Positions 55,072-63,714 of a stretch of 64,000 bases of DNA are shown here, in pieces. Position numbers and translations under genes: made by a program. The notes under the pieces are model-generated. The model did not search any database and was not told the origin of the DNA. It was given only the letters and a program-made list of their open reading frames with translations. The number at the start of each line of letters is the position of its first letter. Position 1 is the first letter of the stretch. Source of the stretch: Hoylesella buccalis ATCC 35310 (GTDB lineage: Bacteria; Bacteroidota; Bacteroidia; Bacteroidales; Bacteroidaceae); the NCBI RefSeq assembly GCF_000177075.1, contig NZ_ADEG01000073.1:1-64000 (forward strand), written 5' to 3'.

Positions 55072-56064
55072 ATGCAACGCATTCAATATGTAGATAGGTT
55101 GAAAGGCTTCGCTATGTTGGCTGTAATTTTTGGTCATGTGTTATCTTATTCCATGTCTGATGAATATAATTTTATGGTAAAATTTGTATCTACGTTTGAT
55201 ATACCTATATTTATGTTTTTATCAGGTTGGGTTATATCATCCTTGCCAGATATTAAGAAAGTGTTTATCAAATGTACATCATTTTTGTCACCTTTCTTTT
55301 TCGTGGGCTTATCTTTTGCCCTCTTTTATTATAAAAACGCATCTGTGTTCTTTGGAAGTAATGTAAAGAATGGTTATTGGTACCTTTTCGTATTGTCTTT
55401 TTTTTATGTTTTCTTATGGTCATTCCGCATAGTTACCCAGGTTGTTAAATCCAAATGGGGGGATATTATTTGGGCCGTGCTGATTTATGCTTTGCTAATT
55501 GTACTTAATTTGACATTATCAGAACGATGGTGCAATATACTGAGCGTTTATCAGGCAAGATCTTTGTGGCCTTTATTTATTGCAGGTTATTTGTTCAGGA
55601 AATACAATGTAACAGAAACATTTTTATCTAAAAATGTTGTATTCAGTTGTAGCATGATAGGTTATGCAGTTACGGTTTATTTCTTTTCTAAGGGTTATTT
55701 CCGCGTTTTCTTATTATCAGCTTTTCTTTCTGTCCCTACTTTTGTCTATCTCTTTAAAAAATTCGAATCAAACCATGATATCGTGTCCAATGCTTTAGCA
55801 AGAATAGGTCGTCATTCGTTAGATATTTATATTTATCATTTCTTTTTTGTATTTGCATTAAGATTATCAGGATGGCATGAATATTTCATAGCTACAGACA
55901 ACCTACTACTTGAAAGTGTAATCGTAGCGATTCTTTCTGTCGCTATCGCATACAGCTGTATAGGTATAGGCTACTTGATTAGACAAAGTGAATTTTTAGA
56001 GAAGTTGATTTACGGCAAATATATTGCAAATGCAATAATGTCATTCAATAAAAAATCTGTATAG
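55072..56064 (+). CDS. Acyltransferase family 3 (OafA-like) membrane protein
   Basis: This 330-residue membrane protein has about ten hydrophobic segments with the N-terminal family pattern RIQYVDRLKGFAMLAVIFGHVL (Arg/His active residues) and IFMFLSGWVISS. It resembles fucose 4-O-acetylase-type and OafA enzymes that O-acylate glycans across the membrane. The acyl group is unknown. A fucose acceptor would fit the gmd/fcl genes upstream. Confidence 0.9.
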   Translation: MQRIQYVDRLKGFAMLAVIFGHVLSYSMSDEYNFMVKFVSTFDIPIFMFLSGWVISSLPDIKKVFIKCTSFLSPFFFVGLSFALFYYKNASVFFGSNVKNGYWYLFVLSFFYVFLWSFRIVTQVVKSKWGDIIWAVLIYALLIVLNLTLSERWCNILSVYQARSLWPLFIAGYLFRKYNVTETFLSKNVVFSCSMIGYAVTVYFFSKGYFRVFLLSAFLSVPTFVYLFKKFESNHDIVSNALARIGRHSLDIYIYHFFFVFALRLSGWHEYFIATDNLLLESVIVAILSVAIAYSCIGIGYLIRQSEFLEKLIYGKYIANAIMSFNKKSV

Positions 56065-56084
56065 AATCGTATATGTTATAATAT

Positions 56085-57245
56085 ATGAGAAAGAAGGTCT
56101 TATTTATAATTGGCACATTACAATCTGGTGGGGTATCTAAATCCATGGTGTCATTACTGACGGCTTGGGATAGACAAAGATATGATACCTCCTTGTTGCT
56201 TTGCTGTAAAGAGGGTGACATATATTCAGACAGATTACCAAAAGATGTTCATCTGATATATAACCCTGTTATAGAGCATGTGATGGGAGGAGTATCTTCG
56301 GCATGGTGGCTTCTGCGACATGGAAAGGTCATGTTGGCGTTGGGTGTGTTGATTAGACTCCTACTGTCTCGACTGTCCAAACCTATGGCAGGACGCTTGA
56401 TTGCAAAGATGATGCCGGCAATTGATAGGGAAGAATATGATTTAATCGTTGATTTTGGTGGGCAGCAAATATTATATTATATGGTGGATAAGTTACGTGG
56501 AAAAAAGAAAATTTCTTTCTTTCATAGTGACTACGCTAAATGGGATTATTACTATAAAGTCGATAAGAACTATTATCCACAGGTTGATCAGCTATTCACT
56601 ATTTCAGAAACTTGTGCTACTTCTTTGAAAAAATACTTTCCATTATGTGAGGATAAAATTGCTGTTATGGAGAACATCTCCTCACCGGTTTTAATTAATA
56701 GTTTGGCCAGGGAAAATGTAAAGCTTCCTCAACATGAGTTAATCATAACAACAATCGGTCATGTGTGGTATAATAAGGGCATAGATTTAGCTATAGAGGC
56801 TGCTCAGATTATCCATGAAGAAACTAATATAGATTTTCTATGGATTTTTATAGGAGCAATAAGAGAGTCAAAATGGCTTCACGAGATAGAACGAAAAGAT
56901 TTATCCGTTTTTTTTATGTTTACAGGTATAAAATCTAATCCGTATCCCTATCTGTTTCAATCAGATCTTTATGTTCATCCTTCTCGCTTTGAGGGAAAGT
57001 CTATTGCGCTTGATGAGGCAAAGATTTTATGCAAACCTATCGTAGTTACAAATTTCTCCACGGCACATGATCAATTTGAAAATGGAGTGAATGGAAGTAT
57101 ATGTGAAATGAGTGGTCGTTCTATAGCAGACGCAATTATAAATTTGTATTTGCATCCGCAATTAAGAAATAAATATTCAAAATGTCTACAACAACACATT
57201 GTAGATAATTCATGCGAAGTAAAAAAGCTTTATAAGTTTTTATGA
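56085..57245 (+). CDS. Family 4 glycosyltransferase
   Basis: This 386-residue GT-B enzyme has KVLFIIGTLQSGGVSKSMVSLL at the N-terminus, KISFFHSDYAKWDYYYK, and the C-terminal nucleotide-sugar site LYVHPSRFEGKSIALDEAKILCKPIVVTNF. The conserved Glu lies in FEGKSIALDEA. It adds a sugar from a nucleotide donor. Sugar not predictable. Confidence 0.9.
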   Translation: MRKKVLFIIGTLQSGGVSKSMVSLLTAWDRQRYDTSLLLCCKEGDIYSDRLPKDVHLIYNPVIEHVMGGVSSAWWLLRHGKVMLALGVLIRLLLSRLSKPMAGRLIAKMMPAIDREEYDLIVDFGGQQILYYMVDKLRGKKKISFFHSDYAKWDYYYKVDKNYYPQVDQLFTISETCATSLKKYFPLCEDKIAVMENISSPVLINSLARENVKLPQHELIITTIGHVWYNKGIDLAIEAAQIIHEETNIDFLWIFIGAIRESKWLHEIERKDLSVFFMFTGIKSNPYPYLFQSDLYVHPSRFEGKSIALDEAKILCKPIVVTNFSTAHDQFENGVNGSICEMSGRSIADAIINLYLHPQLRNKYSKCLQQHIVDNSCEVKKLYKFL

Positions 57246-57276
57246 TATAAGGTAAAACTATTAATATACTTTATTT

Positions 57277-58455
57277 ATGTGGTTGTATCTTCTAATATTT
57301 TTCATACCTTTAGTTGTTTACTATTCTGATTCTAAGAAAATCAGAGAAGATTCAACTTTCTTATTTGTTTATTTGTGTTTTCTTGCTGCTTTTGTTGGGT
57401 TGTCTGATATGTTTGGAGGATACGATCGCTATATCTATGGAGAAGTTTTTGATACTGTTGCTGATATCACAACAGCGCATGAGAGTTATTTGCAGCATGG
57501 AGCTTTTTTATTATTCAAGGGTGAGCCAGGTTATATAATATTGAATATTTTGATATCTTTCATAACAGAGAATCGATATATTTTTATCTTTATTTGTACA
57601 TGTTTAGTTTATATTCTTTTATATCAAACCCTTAAGGACTATGCCAAAAATCATCCCTTGGCACTAATATTATTTATGGGATTATGGTTTTTCTTTACTT
57701 TTACTTATCTCCGACAAGTTTTAGGTGCAACGATAGTATGGTTAGGAATAAAATATGTCATAAACCGAAATTTTTGGAAATTTCTTTTTGTATTTTTAAT
57801 AGCATGGTCAATGCATAAATCTGCAATTATTTTTTTTCCAGTATATTTTATACCAATTAAAAAATACTCAGTAGGTACTATTATCACAGTTATGATAATA
57901 GCACTTTTGATTGGAATATCGCCTTTGCCTAATAAAATAATCAATTTGTATGGCGATAATTCTATTATTGAACAAAGGGCGGACTATAGCTCGTCAGGAG
58001 GTGCACGATTGGCATATTTTTTAGAAGCTGTCTTTTTTTTGTTTGTTATTATTTATAATTATTTTTCAATTGAGAAAAATAAAATAGATATTCTAATGCT
58101 TAATATTGCTTTGTTATTTTGTATGACATTACTATTATTTATACGTTCAGAAAATGGTGGCCGTTTGTCTTGGTACTTTATGATAGGTATTATTATTACG
58201 TTGAGCAATATTTGCAAAAATATTAAAAGAAAAACAACTTTATCAGTTGGACTTGTTGTTTTAAGTTTGATACTATACATAAGAGTGTATAACAGTTGGC
58301 AAGCATATTATTTCTTATACCCATATAAAACTTTTTTAACTAATGGCTATCGGTCTGAAGATATAATTCATGATAATTATGAGTATGATAAAACGTATGA
58401 TACTGACAAGTTTCATCGTAAACCTTTTAGAATGTTGATCAATGTAAAATTGTAA
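57277..58455 (+). CDS. EpsG-family polysaccharide polymerase
   Basis: This 392-residue membrane protein with about ten to eleven hydrophobic segments matches EpsG, the Wzy-type polymerase family, with the pattern GYDRYIYGEVF and the loop GEPGYIILN, then FFTFTYLRQVLGATIVWLGIKYV. It would polymerise flipped repeat units in the periplasm. Very AT-rich, codon use poor in G and C. Confidence 0.87.
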   Translation: MWLYLLIFFIPLVVYYSDSKKIREDSTFLFVYLCFLAAFVGLSDMFGGYDRYIYGEVFDTVADITTAHESYLQHGAFLLFKGEPGYIILNILISFITENRYIFIFICTCLVYILLYQTLKDYAKNHPLALILFMGLWFFFTFTYLRQVLGATIVWLGIKYVINRNFWKFLFVFLIAWSMHKSAIIFFPVYFIPIKKYSVGTIITVMIIALLIGISPLPNKIINLYGDNSIIEQRADYSSSGGARLAYFLEAVFFLFVIIYNYFSIEKNKIDILMLNIALLFCMTLLLFIRSENGGRLSWYFMIGIIITLSNICKNIKRKTTLSVGLVVLSLILYIRVYNSWQAYYFLYPYKTFLTNGYRSEDIIHDNYEYDKTYDTDKFHRKPFRMLINVKL

Positions 58456-58465
58456 TTCTGACAAA

Positions 58466-59344
58466 ATGCTTATAACAGTCTTTACACCTTCATATAATCG
58501 AGCAAATTTTTTAAGAGAAATTTTTGAGAGTCTCTGTCAACAAACTTTTAAGGATTTGGAATGGATCGTTGTGGATGATGGAAGTACCGATAACACCAAA
58601 GATGTGATGGAAAAGATCATTGCGGGATGCGATACTTTCCCAATCAGATATATCTATAAAGAAAATGGTGGGAAGCACACGGCTATCAATTTGGGAACAA
58701 AGCTGGCGAAGGGGGAACTGTTCTTTATTGTAGATAGCGATGATACGTTGATGGATACGGCTTTACAAACTGTTGCAGACGAATGGGATAAGGTGAAAGA
58801 TAATCCACAGATTGGTGGTGTTGTAGGTTTGGATGTTAATAGTAAGACTGGGGAAATTATAGGTGGCGGACTACCTCAAGATGTGATAGACTGTGATGCG
58901 ATGGAAATAAGGTACAGGTATCATGTTCGTGGAGATCTAAAAGAGGTGTTCAAAACAGATGTGTTAAGAGAATTCCCTTTCCCGGAAATCAAAGGTGAAA
59001 GGTTTTGTCCCGAGCAGTTGGTGTGGTTTAGAATCGCTCAGAAGTATAAACTACGTTATATCAATAAACCTATATATGAGGCTGAATATCAGCCAGATGG
59101 CATCACGTCTGGAATTGTAAAAGCCAGGATGGAAAGTCCTGTCGCAACTTGTATGACCTATGCAGAGATGTTAGACTATGATATTCCTTGGTTGCATAAA
59201 GTCAAGGCTGCCATTAACTACTGGCGGTTTCGGTGTTGCGTGCATGCCCACATATCACAGGTTCCTCGCATAAAATGGTGTTGGTGGATATTTCGTCCAA
59301 TGGGATATATGATGCACATCAAAGACAGGAAGGTTATCCGGTAG
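58466..59344 (+). CDS. Family 2 glycosyltransferase
   Basis: This 292-residue GT-A enzyme shows MLITVFTPSYNRANFLREIFESL, VVDDGSTDNT, NGGKHTAINLGTK and VDSDDTL; a later ERFCPEQLVWFRIAQKYKL segment is typical of GT2 proteins in Bacteroidetes clusters. It follows the polymerase gene by 10 bases. Sugar not predictable. Confidence 0.92.
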   Translation: MLITVFTPSYNRANFLREIFESLCQQTFKDLEWIVVDDGSTDNTKDVMEKIIAGCDTFPIRYIYKENGGKHTAINLGTKLAKGELFFIVDSDDTLMDTALQTVADEWDKVKDNPQIGGVVGLDVNSKTGEIIGGGLPQDVIDCDAMEIRYRYHVRGDLKEVFKTDVLREFPFPEIKGERFCPEQLVWFRIAQKYKLRYINKPIYEAEYQPDGITSGIVKARMESPVATCMTYAEMLDYDIPWLHKVKAAINYWRFRCCVHAHISQVPRIKWCWWIFRPMGYMMHIKDRKVIR

Positions 59345-59378
59345 ATCTTTTTATCCACAGAATAAGCATACAATCATC

Positions 59379-60467
59379 ATGCGAATATTACAGGTTATCA
59401 CATCTTTACAGATTGGTGGGGCGGAGCACGTGGTGGTGCACCTCACCAAGTTGTTGCGGCAGAAGGGGTATACGGTCGATGTGATTGTCTTCAATGGCGA
59501 GCATACTGCTTTTATGCGAGAGTTGGAGGAGACGGGATGCAGGATATACAAATTTGGGAGAGGTTTCTACAATTTGAGTTATATTCCCAAGTTAAGAAGA
59601 ATTATGCAGGAGTATGACATTATCCATACCCATAACTCCTCGCCGCAGCTGTTTGCCGCCATAGCCAATATCGGGTTGGGAAAGGTGCTGATAACGACAG
59701 AACATTCCACGAACAATCGCAAACGGGAGCATCCTATGTTCTCGTTTGTAGACAAATGGATGTATGGTAAATATGCTAAGGTAGTGACGATTAGCAAGAT
59801 TGCTGAAGAGAAGTTGTGTCTCTATTTAGGCCTTGAGAGTAATCAACCTAGCAGTCCGTTGCAGCGTAGAATCGTGACCATCAACAATGGGGTAGATGTC
59901 AATGCATTTTATCATGCGGAGAGTTTACCGGATTTGGCTCACCAGGGTAAATTCGTCACGGTGATGGTGGCCGGGTTTCGGGAAGCCAAGGATCAGGAAA
60001 CGGTGATTCGGGCTATTGCATTGTTGCCGGACGAATATGCGTTGTGGTTGGTAGGCGATGGTGTTCGTCGCCCAGAGATAGAGGCTGAAATTATTAAGCA
60101 AAATGTGACGGAGCGTGTAAAGTTATTGGGCATTCGGTCGGATGTGCCGCAGATATTGAAGTCGGCAGATGTCATAGTAATGTCGTCACACTGGGAGGGA
60201 TTATCTCTGTCGAATATTGAGGGCATGTCATCAGGCAAGCCCTTTGTAGCCAGTGAAGTGAATGGATTAAAAGAAGTAACTGCTGGTTATGGTATCCTTT
60301 TTCCACATGGCGATGCTGAGACTCTGGCTGATGTTATAAAAAAGCTGCATGACGACCCTGCGTATTACCGTCAAGTGGCGGAGCGGTGCTATCAACGAGC
60401 CTTGCAATATGATATTCGGAAAATGGTGGATGCGTATGAACAATTGTATGATATGGTGCAGCAATAA
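59379..60467 (+). CDS. Family 4 glycosyltransferase
   Basis: This 362-residue GT-B enzyme opens with MRILQVITSLQIGGAEHVVVHLTKLL, has IIHTHNSSPQLF and TTEHSTNN, and ends with SSHWEGLSLSNIEGMSSGKPFVASEVNGLKEV, with the conserved Glu of the EX7E motif in EGLSLSNIE. It begins the less AT-rich block of the locus. Sugar not predictable. Confidence 0.93.
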   Translation: MRILQVITSLQIGGAEHVVVHLTKLLRQKGYTVDVIVFNGEHTAFMRELEETGCRIYKFGRGFYNLSYIPKLRRIMQEYDIIHTHNSSPQLFAAIANIGLGKVLITTEHSTNNRKREHPMFSFVDKWMYGKYAKVVTISKIAEEKLCLYLGLESNQPSSPLQRRIVTINNGVDVNAFYHAESLPDLAHQGKFVTVMVAGFREAKDQETVIRAIALLPDEYALWLVGDGVRRPEIEAEIIKQNVTERVKLLGIRSDVPQILKSADVIVMSSHWEGLSLSNIEGMSSGKPFVASEVNGLKEVTAGYGILFPHGDAETLADVIKKLHDDPAYYRQVAERCYQRALQYDIRKMVDAYEQLYDMVQQ

Positions 60468-60522
60468 TAGGCTTGCATTGACAAGTATGATTCTCCATGG
60501 GTAGTCTATCAATCATAGACTT

Positions 60523-61806
60523 ATGAAAAAGAAGAAACTAATTCGAGTCACCACGGCTGACATCAGTCTGAACTCGCTGCTAAGGGGGCAACTCAACTAT
60601 CTCAATCAATATTATGAGGTGGTGGGGGTAGCCAAAGATACTGGCGTGCTCGACGAGGTGGCCGCGCGAGAGGGCATACGGGTGATTGATGCTCCTTTGG
60701 AACGACCCATCAGCATAGGCAAGGATATCAAGGCCTTGTGGTTTATGTGGCGACTCTTTAGGCGCGAAAAGCCGTGGTGCGTGCATGCCAACACACCCAA
60801 AGGGTCGTTGTTGGCTATGGTGGCTGCATGGGCCGCACGCGTGCCTAATCGTATATACACCGTGACGGGTCTGCGCTATCAAGCCACGACCGGCATGCTG
60901 CGCACTATATTGAAGACGATGGAACGCGTGACATGCTGCTGCGCCAACCAGGTCATACCTGAAGGCGAGGGTGTGAAACGGGCGTTGAGGGAGGACAGAA
61001 TCACAGGGAAGCAACTGCAAGTGGTATACCATGGCAACATCAATGGGAAGGATACATCGTATCTGTCACGCAAGGCCACGAGCGAGTTGTTGCGAGCGGA
61101 GAACGAGGAGACGCGATTGATGGAGGATGCCACGCCCTTTGACGGGCGCCGGTATATGCACCAAAAGTTGGGATATACAGCCAATGATTTCGTTTTTATC
61201 CTTATTGCGCGCATGGTAAGAGACAAGGGTATTAACGAGTTGGCGGAGGTGATGAGGCGATTGGTGGGTCATGCTGCTGACCTGCCGCGCCAACCTAAAC
61301 TCCTGATTGTGGGAGAAAAAGAGGTGCAAAGCGGTGGTCATATCACTCTGGAGGCGCAACGATTTTTGAGTGAATCCGCTGCCGTTTTCTATGCAGGACT
61401 TCAAAAAGACGTGCGGCCGTACTTGATGGCGGCCGACGCATTGGTGTTTCCGAGTTACAGAGAGGGATTCCCCAATGTACCCATGGAGGCAGGAGCGATG
61501 GAGTTGCCTTGCATCGTCACCAACATCAATGGCTGCAACGAAATCATCATCAATGGTGAGAATGGGGTCATCATCCCGGCGCCGGTCGATCGTTATGGCC
61601 ATCTCATACAGTTTGCTTCGGACGACCCACAAGCTGACGGTTTCTCCTCGCCCATGGCCAAAGCGCTCTACCAGTCGATGTGCGATTTGATCAACAACAC
61701 CGACAACACCAACAGGATGGCCGCCAACAGCAGGAGGTTAATCCAAGAACGCTATGAGCAGCGTGATGTGTGGGAGGCGCTAAGGCAAATGTATGCTGGG
61801 TTATGA
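60523..61806 (+). CDS. Family 4 glycosyltransferase (with internal insertion)
   Basis: This 427-residue GT-B enzyme shows VHANTPKGSLLAMVAAWAARVPNRIYTVTGLRYQ, then a polar insertion at about 180-215, and the site FPSYREGFPNVPMEAGAMELPCIVTNINGCNE with its EX7E glutamates. The length exceeds typical GT4 by about 60 residues because of the insertion. GC content is higher than in the previous 8 kb. A large hairpin (61,812-61,869) follows 6 bases after the stop. Confidence 0.92.
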   Translation: MKKKKLIRVTTADISLNSLLRGQLNYLNQYYEVVGVAKDTGVLDEVAAREGIRVIDAPLERPISIGKDIKALWFMWRLFRREKPWCVHANTPKGSLLAMVAAWAARVPNRIYTVTGLRYQATTGMLRTILKTMERVTCCCANQVIPEGEGVKRALREDRITGKQLQVVYHGNINGKDTSYLSRKATSELLRAENEETRLMEDATPFDGRRYMHQKLGYTANDFVFILIARMVRDKGINELAEVMRRLVGHAADLPRQPKLLIVGEKEVQSGGHITLEAQRFLSESAAVFYAGLQKDVRPYLMAADALVFPSYREGFPNVPMEAGAMELPCIVTNINGCNEIIINGENGVIIPAPVDRYGHLIQFASDDPQADGFSSPMAKALYQSMCDLINNTDNTNRMAANSRRLIQERYEQRDVWEALRQMYAGL

Positions 61807-61811
61807 TTCGC

Positions 61812-61869
61812 AATAATCCCTGTTTGAGGGACGAAACTATGTGAAATCGTCCCTCATACAGGGATTATT
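61812..61869. repeat. 23-bp inverted repeat with one mismatch
   Basis: The left arm (61812-61834) starts AATAATCCCTG and ends GAGGGACGA; the right arm (61847-61869) is its reverse complement except one base. The 12-base loop is AACTATGTGAAA. No T tract follows, so it is not a standard terminator. It could slow transcription, act in RNA stability, or be a short mobile remnant. It sits at a composition boundary. Confidence 0.75.
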
Positions 61870-62026
61870 AGATACCTGGAAAACCCTCGCTCTTTTAAGA
61901 AGATTGGTAGGTACGGACAAGTGGTGGCGTCGCATGAAAAAACGTAACGAGTATGATCTTCACCATTTTGGAGATTTCGTGACAGAAGCTTTTGCCTATA
62001 GCATGCTCATGCCATCAAAATCATAA
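61841..62026 (+). CDS. Possible small protein or gene remnant (61 residues)
   Basis: An open frame starting with GTG inside the hairpin loop encodes a basic N-terminus with LLRRLVGTDKWWRRMKKRNEY followed by DLHHFGDFVTEAFAYSM. The composition is protein-like and AAC/aromatic use is balanced, but no family is recognised. It may be the end of a deleted gene, since the segment 61,870-62,030 otherwise lacks function. An internal ATG at about 61,935 gives a shorter form. Confidence 0.3.
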   Translation: MKSSLIQGLLDTWKTLALLRRLVGTDKWWRRMKKRNEYDLHHFGDFVTEAFAYSMLMPSKS

Positions 62027-62080
62027 AATAAAAACATATAATAATTAGTAAGCAATCGATACGTTTAAATGAAAATAATT

Positions 62081-63097
62081 ATGAAGACAGTAGTTGTTTT
62101 TGGTGCCACAGGCAATTTGGGAGCATACGTAAGCTTGAAATTAAAAGACGACGGATATAATGTCGTTGCAGTCGGAGGAAGAAAAAACGATAATGGCTTT
62201 TTTGCTGAGCATGGGATGAGCTATTATTCTGTTAATATTAAAGAAAAATCTTCTTTCGACGTGCTTAAGGAGATTGGAGACGTGCATGCTGTATGTCATT
62301 TTGCAGGTAGCCTGCCATCTCGCTATGAGTATGATCCAAGAGATTTATTGGATTCAATAACAATCGGTACGCTCAACGTTCTCACGTTTATGAGGGAACA
62401 TAATTGTAAGAAGATTATATTTCCTCAAACACCTTACGATCTCGCAGACCATTTTGACAAAATGAAAAATAATGGAAAACTATCAGCTGATTTGCAACGC
62501 GGTTTTCCAAAGACAGGAGACCATGCAGTGTATGTAATAGCAAAAAATGCTGCTGTAGACTTGATAGAATATTTTCATCACACTTATGGTTTTTCACGCT
62601 TTGTACTTCGATTCTTTACCATCTACGAATATCATCCCAACGCTTATCACTACGCAAATTATAAACGAAGAATGATGCCATACAGGATGCTAATGGACAG
62701 AGCCGCTCGCAGTATGCCTATAGAGATATGGGGAGATGCTTCAAAGAAAAAGGAGATGGTTTATATCAAAGATTTTGTAGAACTCGTTTCTAATTGTGTA
62801 AAATCTGACATTGAGGGTGGAATCTACAATGTAGGCAATGGATGGCAAGTGTCGTTGGAGGAACAAATTAGAGGAATCGTAGAGGTTTTTTCTCCAAAAG
62901 ATCATCCATCAAAGATAACTTATGTACCAGAAAAGCCAGATCCGCTTGAAAATGCGTTTGATGCGAGCAAGACTTTTAACGAGTTGAACTGGAAGCCTAA
63001 ATATTCTTACATTGACCAACTTCGTGATTTTAAGCATGAAATGGAGACGGAGCCTTTTGCAAAATTGTGGGGAACGAAAGACGATTATCACGAATAA
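62081..63097 (+). CDS. NAD-dependent epimerase/dehydratase
   Basis: About 338 residues of extended short-chain dehydrogenase: NAD motif VVFGATGNLGAYVSL near the start, VCHFAGSLPSRYEYDP, a long insert, and KTGDHAVYVIAKNAAVDLIEYFHHTYG with catalytic Tyr/Lys (YVIAK), then IYNVGNGWQVSLEEQ. Acts on a nucleotide sugar that I cannot name. An ATG at 62069 is the alternative start. AT-rich again. Its TAA stop overlaps the next ATG by one base. Confidence 0.88.
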   Translation: MKTVVVFGATGNLGAYVSLKLKDDGYNVVAVGGRKNDNGFFAEHGMSYYSVNIKEKSSFDVLKEIGDVHAVCHFAGSLPSRYEYDPRDLLDSITIGTLNVLTFMREHNCKKIIFPQTPYDLADHFDKMKNNGKLSADLQRGFPKTGDHAVYVIAKNAAVDLIEYFHHTYGFSRFVLRFFTIYEYHPNAYHYANYKRRMMPYRMLMDRAARSMPIEIWGDASKKKEMVYIKDFVELVSNCVKSDIEGGIYNVGNGWQVSLEEQIRGIVEVFSPKDHPSKITYVPEKPDPLENAFDASKTFNELNWKPKYSYIDQLRDFKHEMETEPFAKLWGTKDDYHE

Positions 63098-63714
63098 TGT
63101 ACAGGAACTTTTTTAAAAGAGTATTTGATTTTATACTCGCTTTACTGGCCATCATTTGCCTCAGTCCGATACTCTTGTTAGTATATGTTCTGCTACTCAT
63201 TGCTAATGAGGGAGCGGGTGCTATCTTTTTGCAAGAGCGCCCGGGTAGATATGGCAAAATATTTAAGGTCATCAAATTTAAAACGATGAATGATAAGCGA
63301 GGCCCTGATGGAAAATTATTATTAGATACACTACGCATAACTAAAGTGGGGTGGTTTGTGCGCAACACGTCATTGGACGAGTTGCCACAGTTGTTCAATG
63401 TTTTAAGGGGAGACATGTCTTTTATAGGCCCCCGCCCATTGTTGGTGAAATATCTTCCACTTTATTCTGAAGAACAAATGCGCAGACATGAGGTCAGACC
63501 TGGAATTACGGGTTGGGCACAATGCCATGGACGGAATAACTTGTCGTGGACGGAAAAGTTCAAATATGATGTGTGGTACGTAGATCATCTGTCGATATGG
63601 ACTGATATACGAGTTATACTAATTTCAATCAAGTCGGTATTGACAAGACAGGGGATAACAACCAATAATACTAATGTAAAAGCTACAATGGAGGAGTTTA
63701 ATGGTAATAACTAA
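63097..63714 (+). CDS. Undecaprenyl-phosphate sugar transferase (initiating enzyme)
   Basis: This 205-residue PglC/TuaA-type monotopic enzyme starts repeat-unit synthesis by placing a phosphosugar on undecaprenyl phosphate. It has one N-terminal hydrophobic helix (about 10-32), then VIKFKTMNDKRGPDG, NTSLDELPQLFNVLRGDMSFIGPRPLL and VRPGITGWAQCHGRN. The chosen ATG at 63097 overlaps the epimerase stop by one base; the longer frame from 63067 lies inside that gene. Product sugar unknown, often a HexNAc or QuiNAc type. Confidence 0.93.
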   Translation: MYRNFFKRVFDFILALLAIICLSPILLLVYVLLLIANEGAGAIFLQERPGRYGKIFKVIKFKTMNDKRGPDGKLLLDTLRITKVGWFVRNTSLDELPQLFNVLRGDMSFIGPRPLLVKYLPLYSEEQMRRHEVRPGITGWAQCHGRNNLSWTEKFKYDVWYVDHLSIWTDIRVILISIKSVLTRQGITTNNTNVKATMEEFNGNN

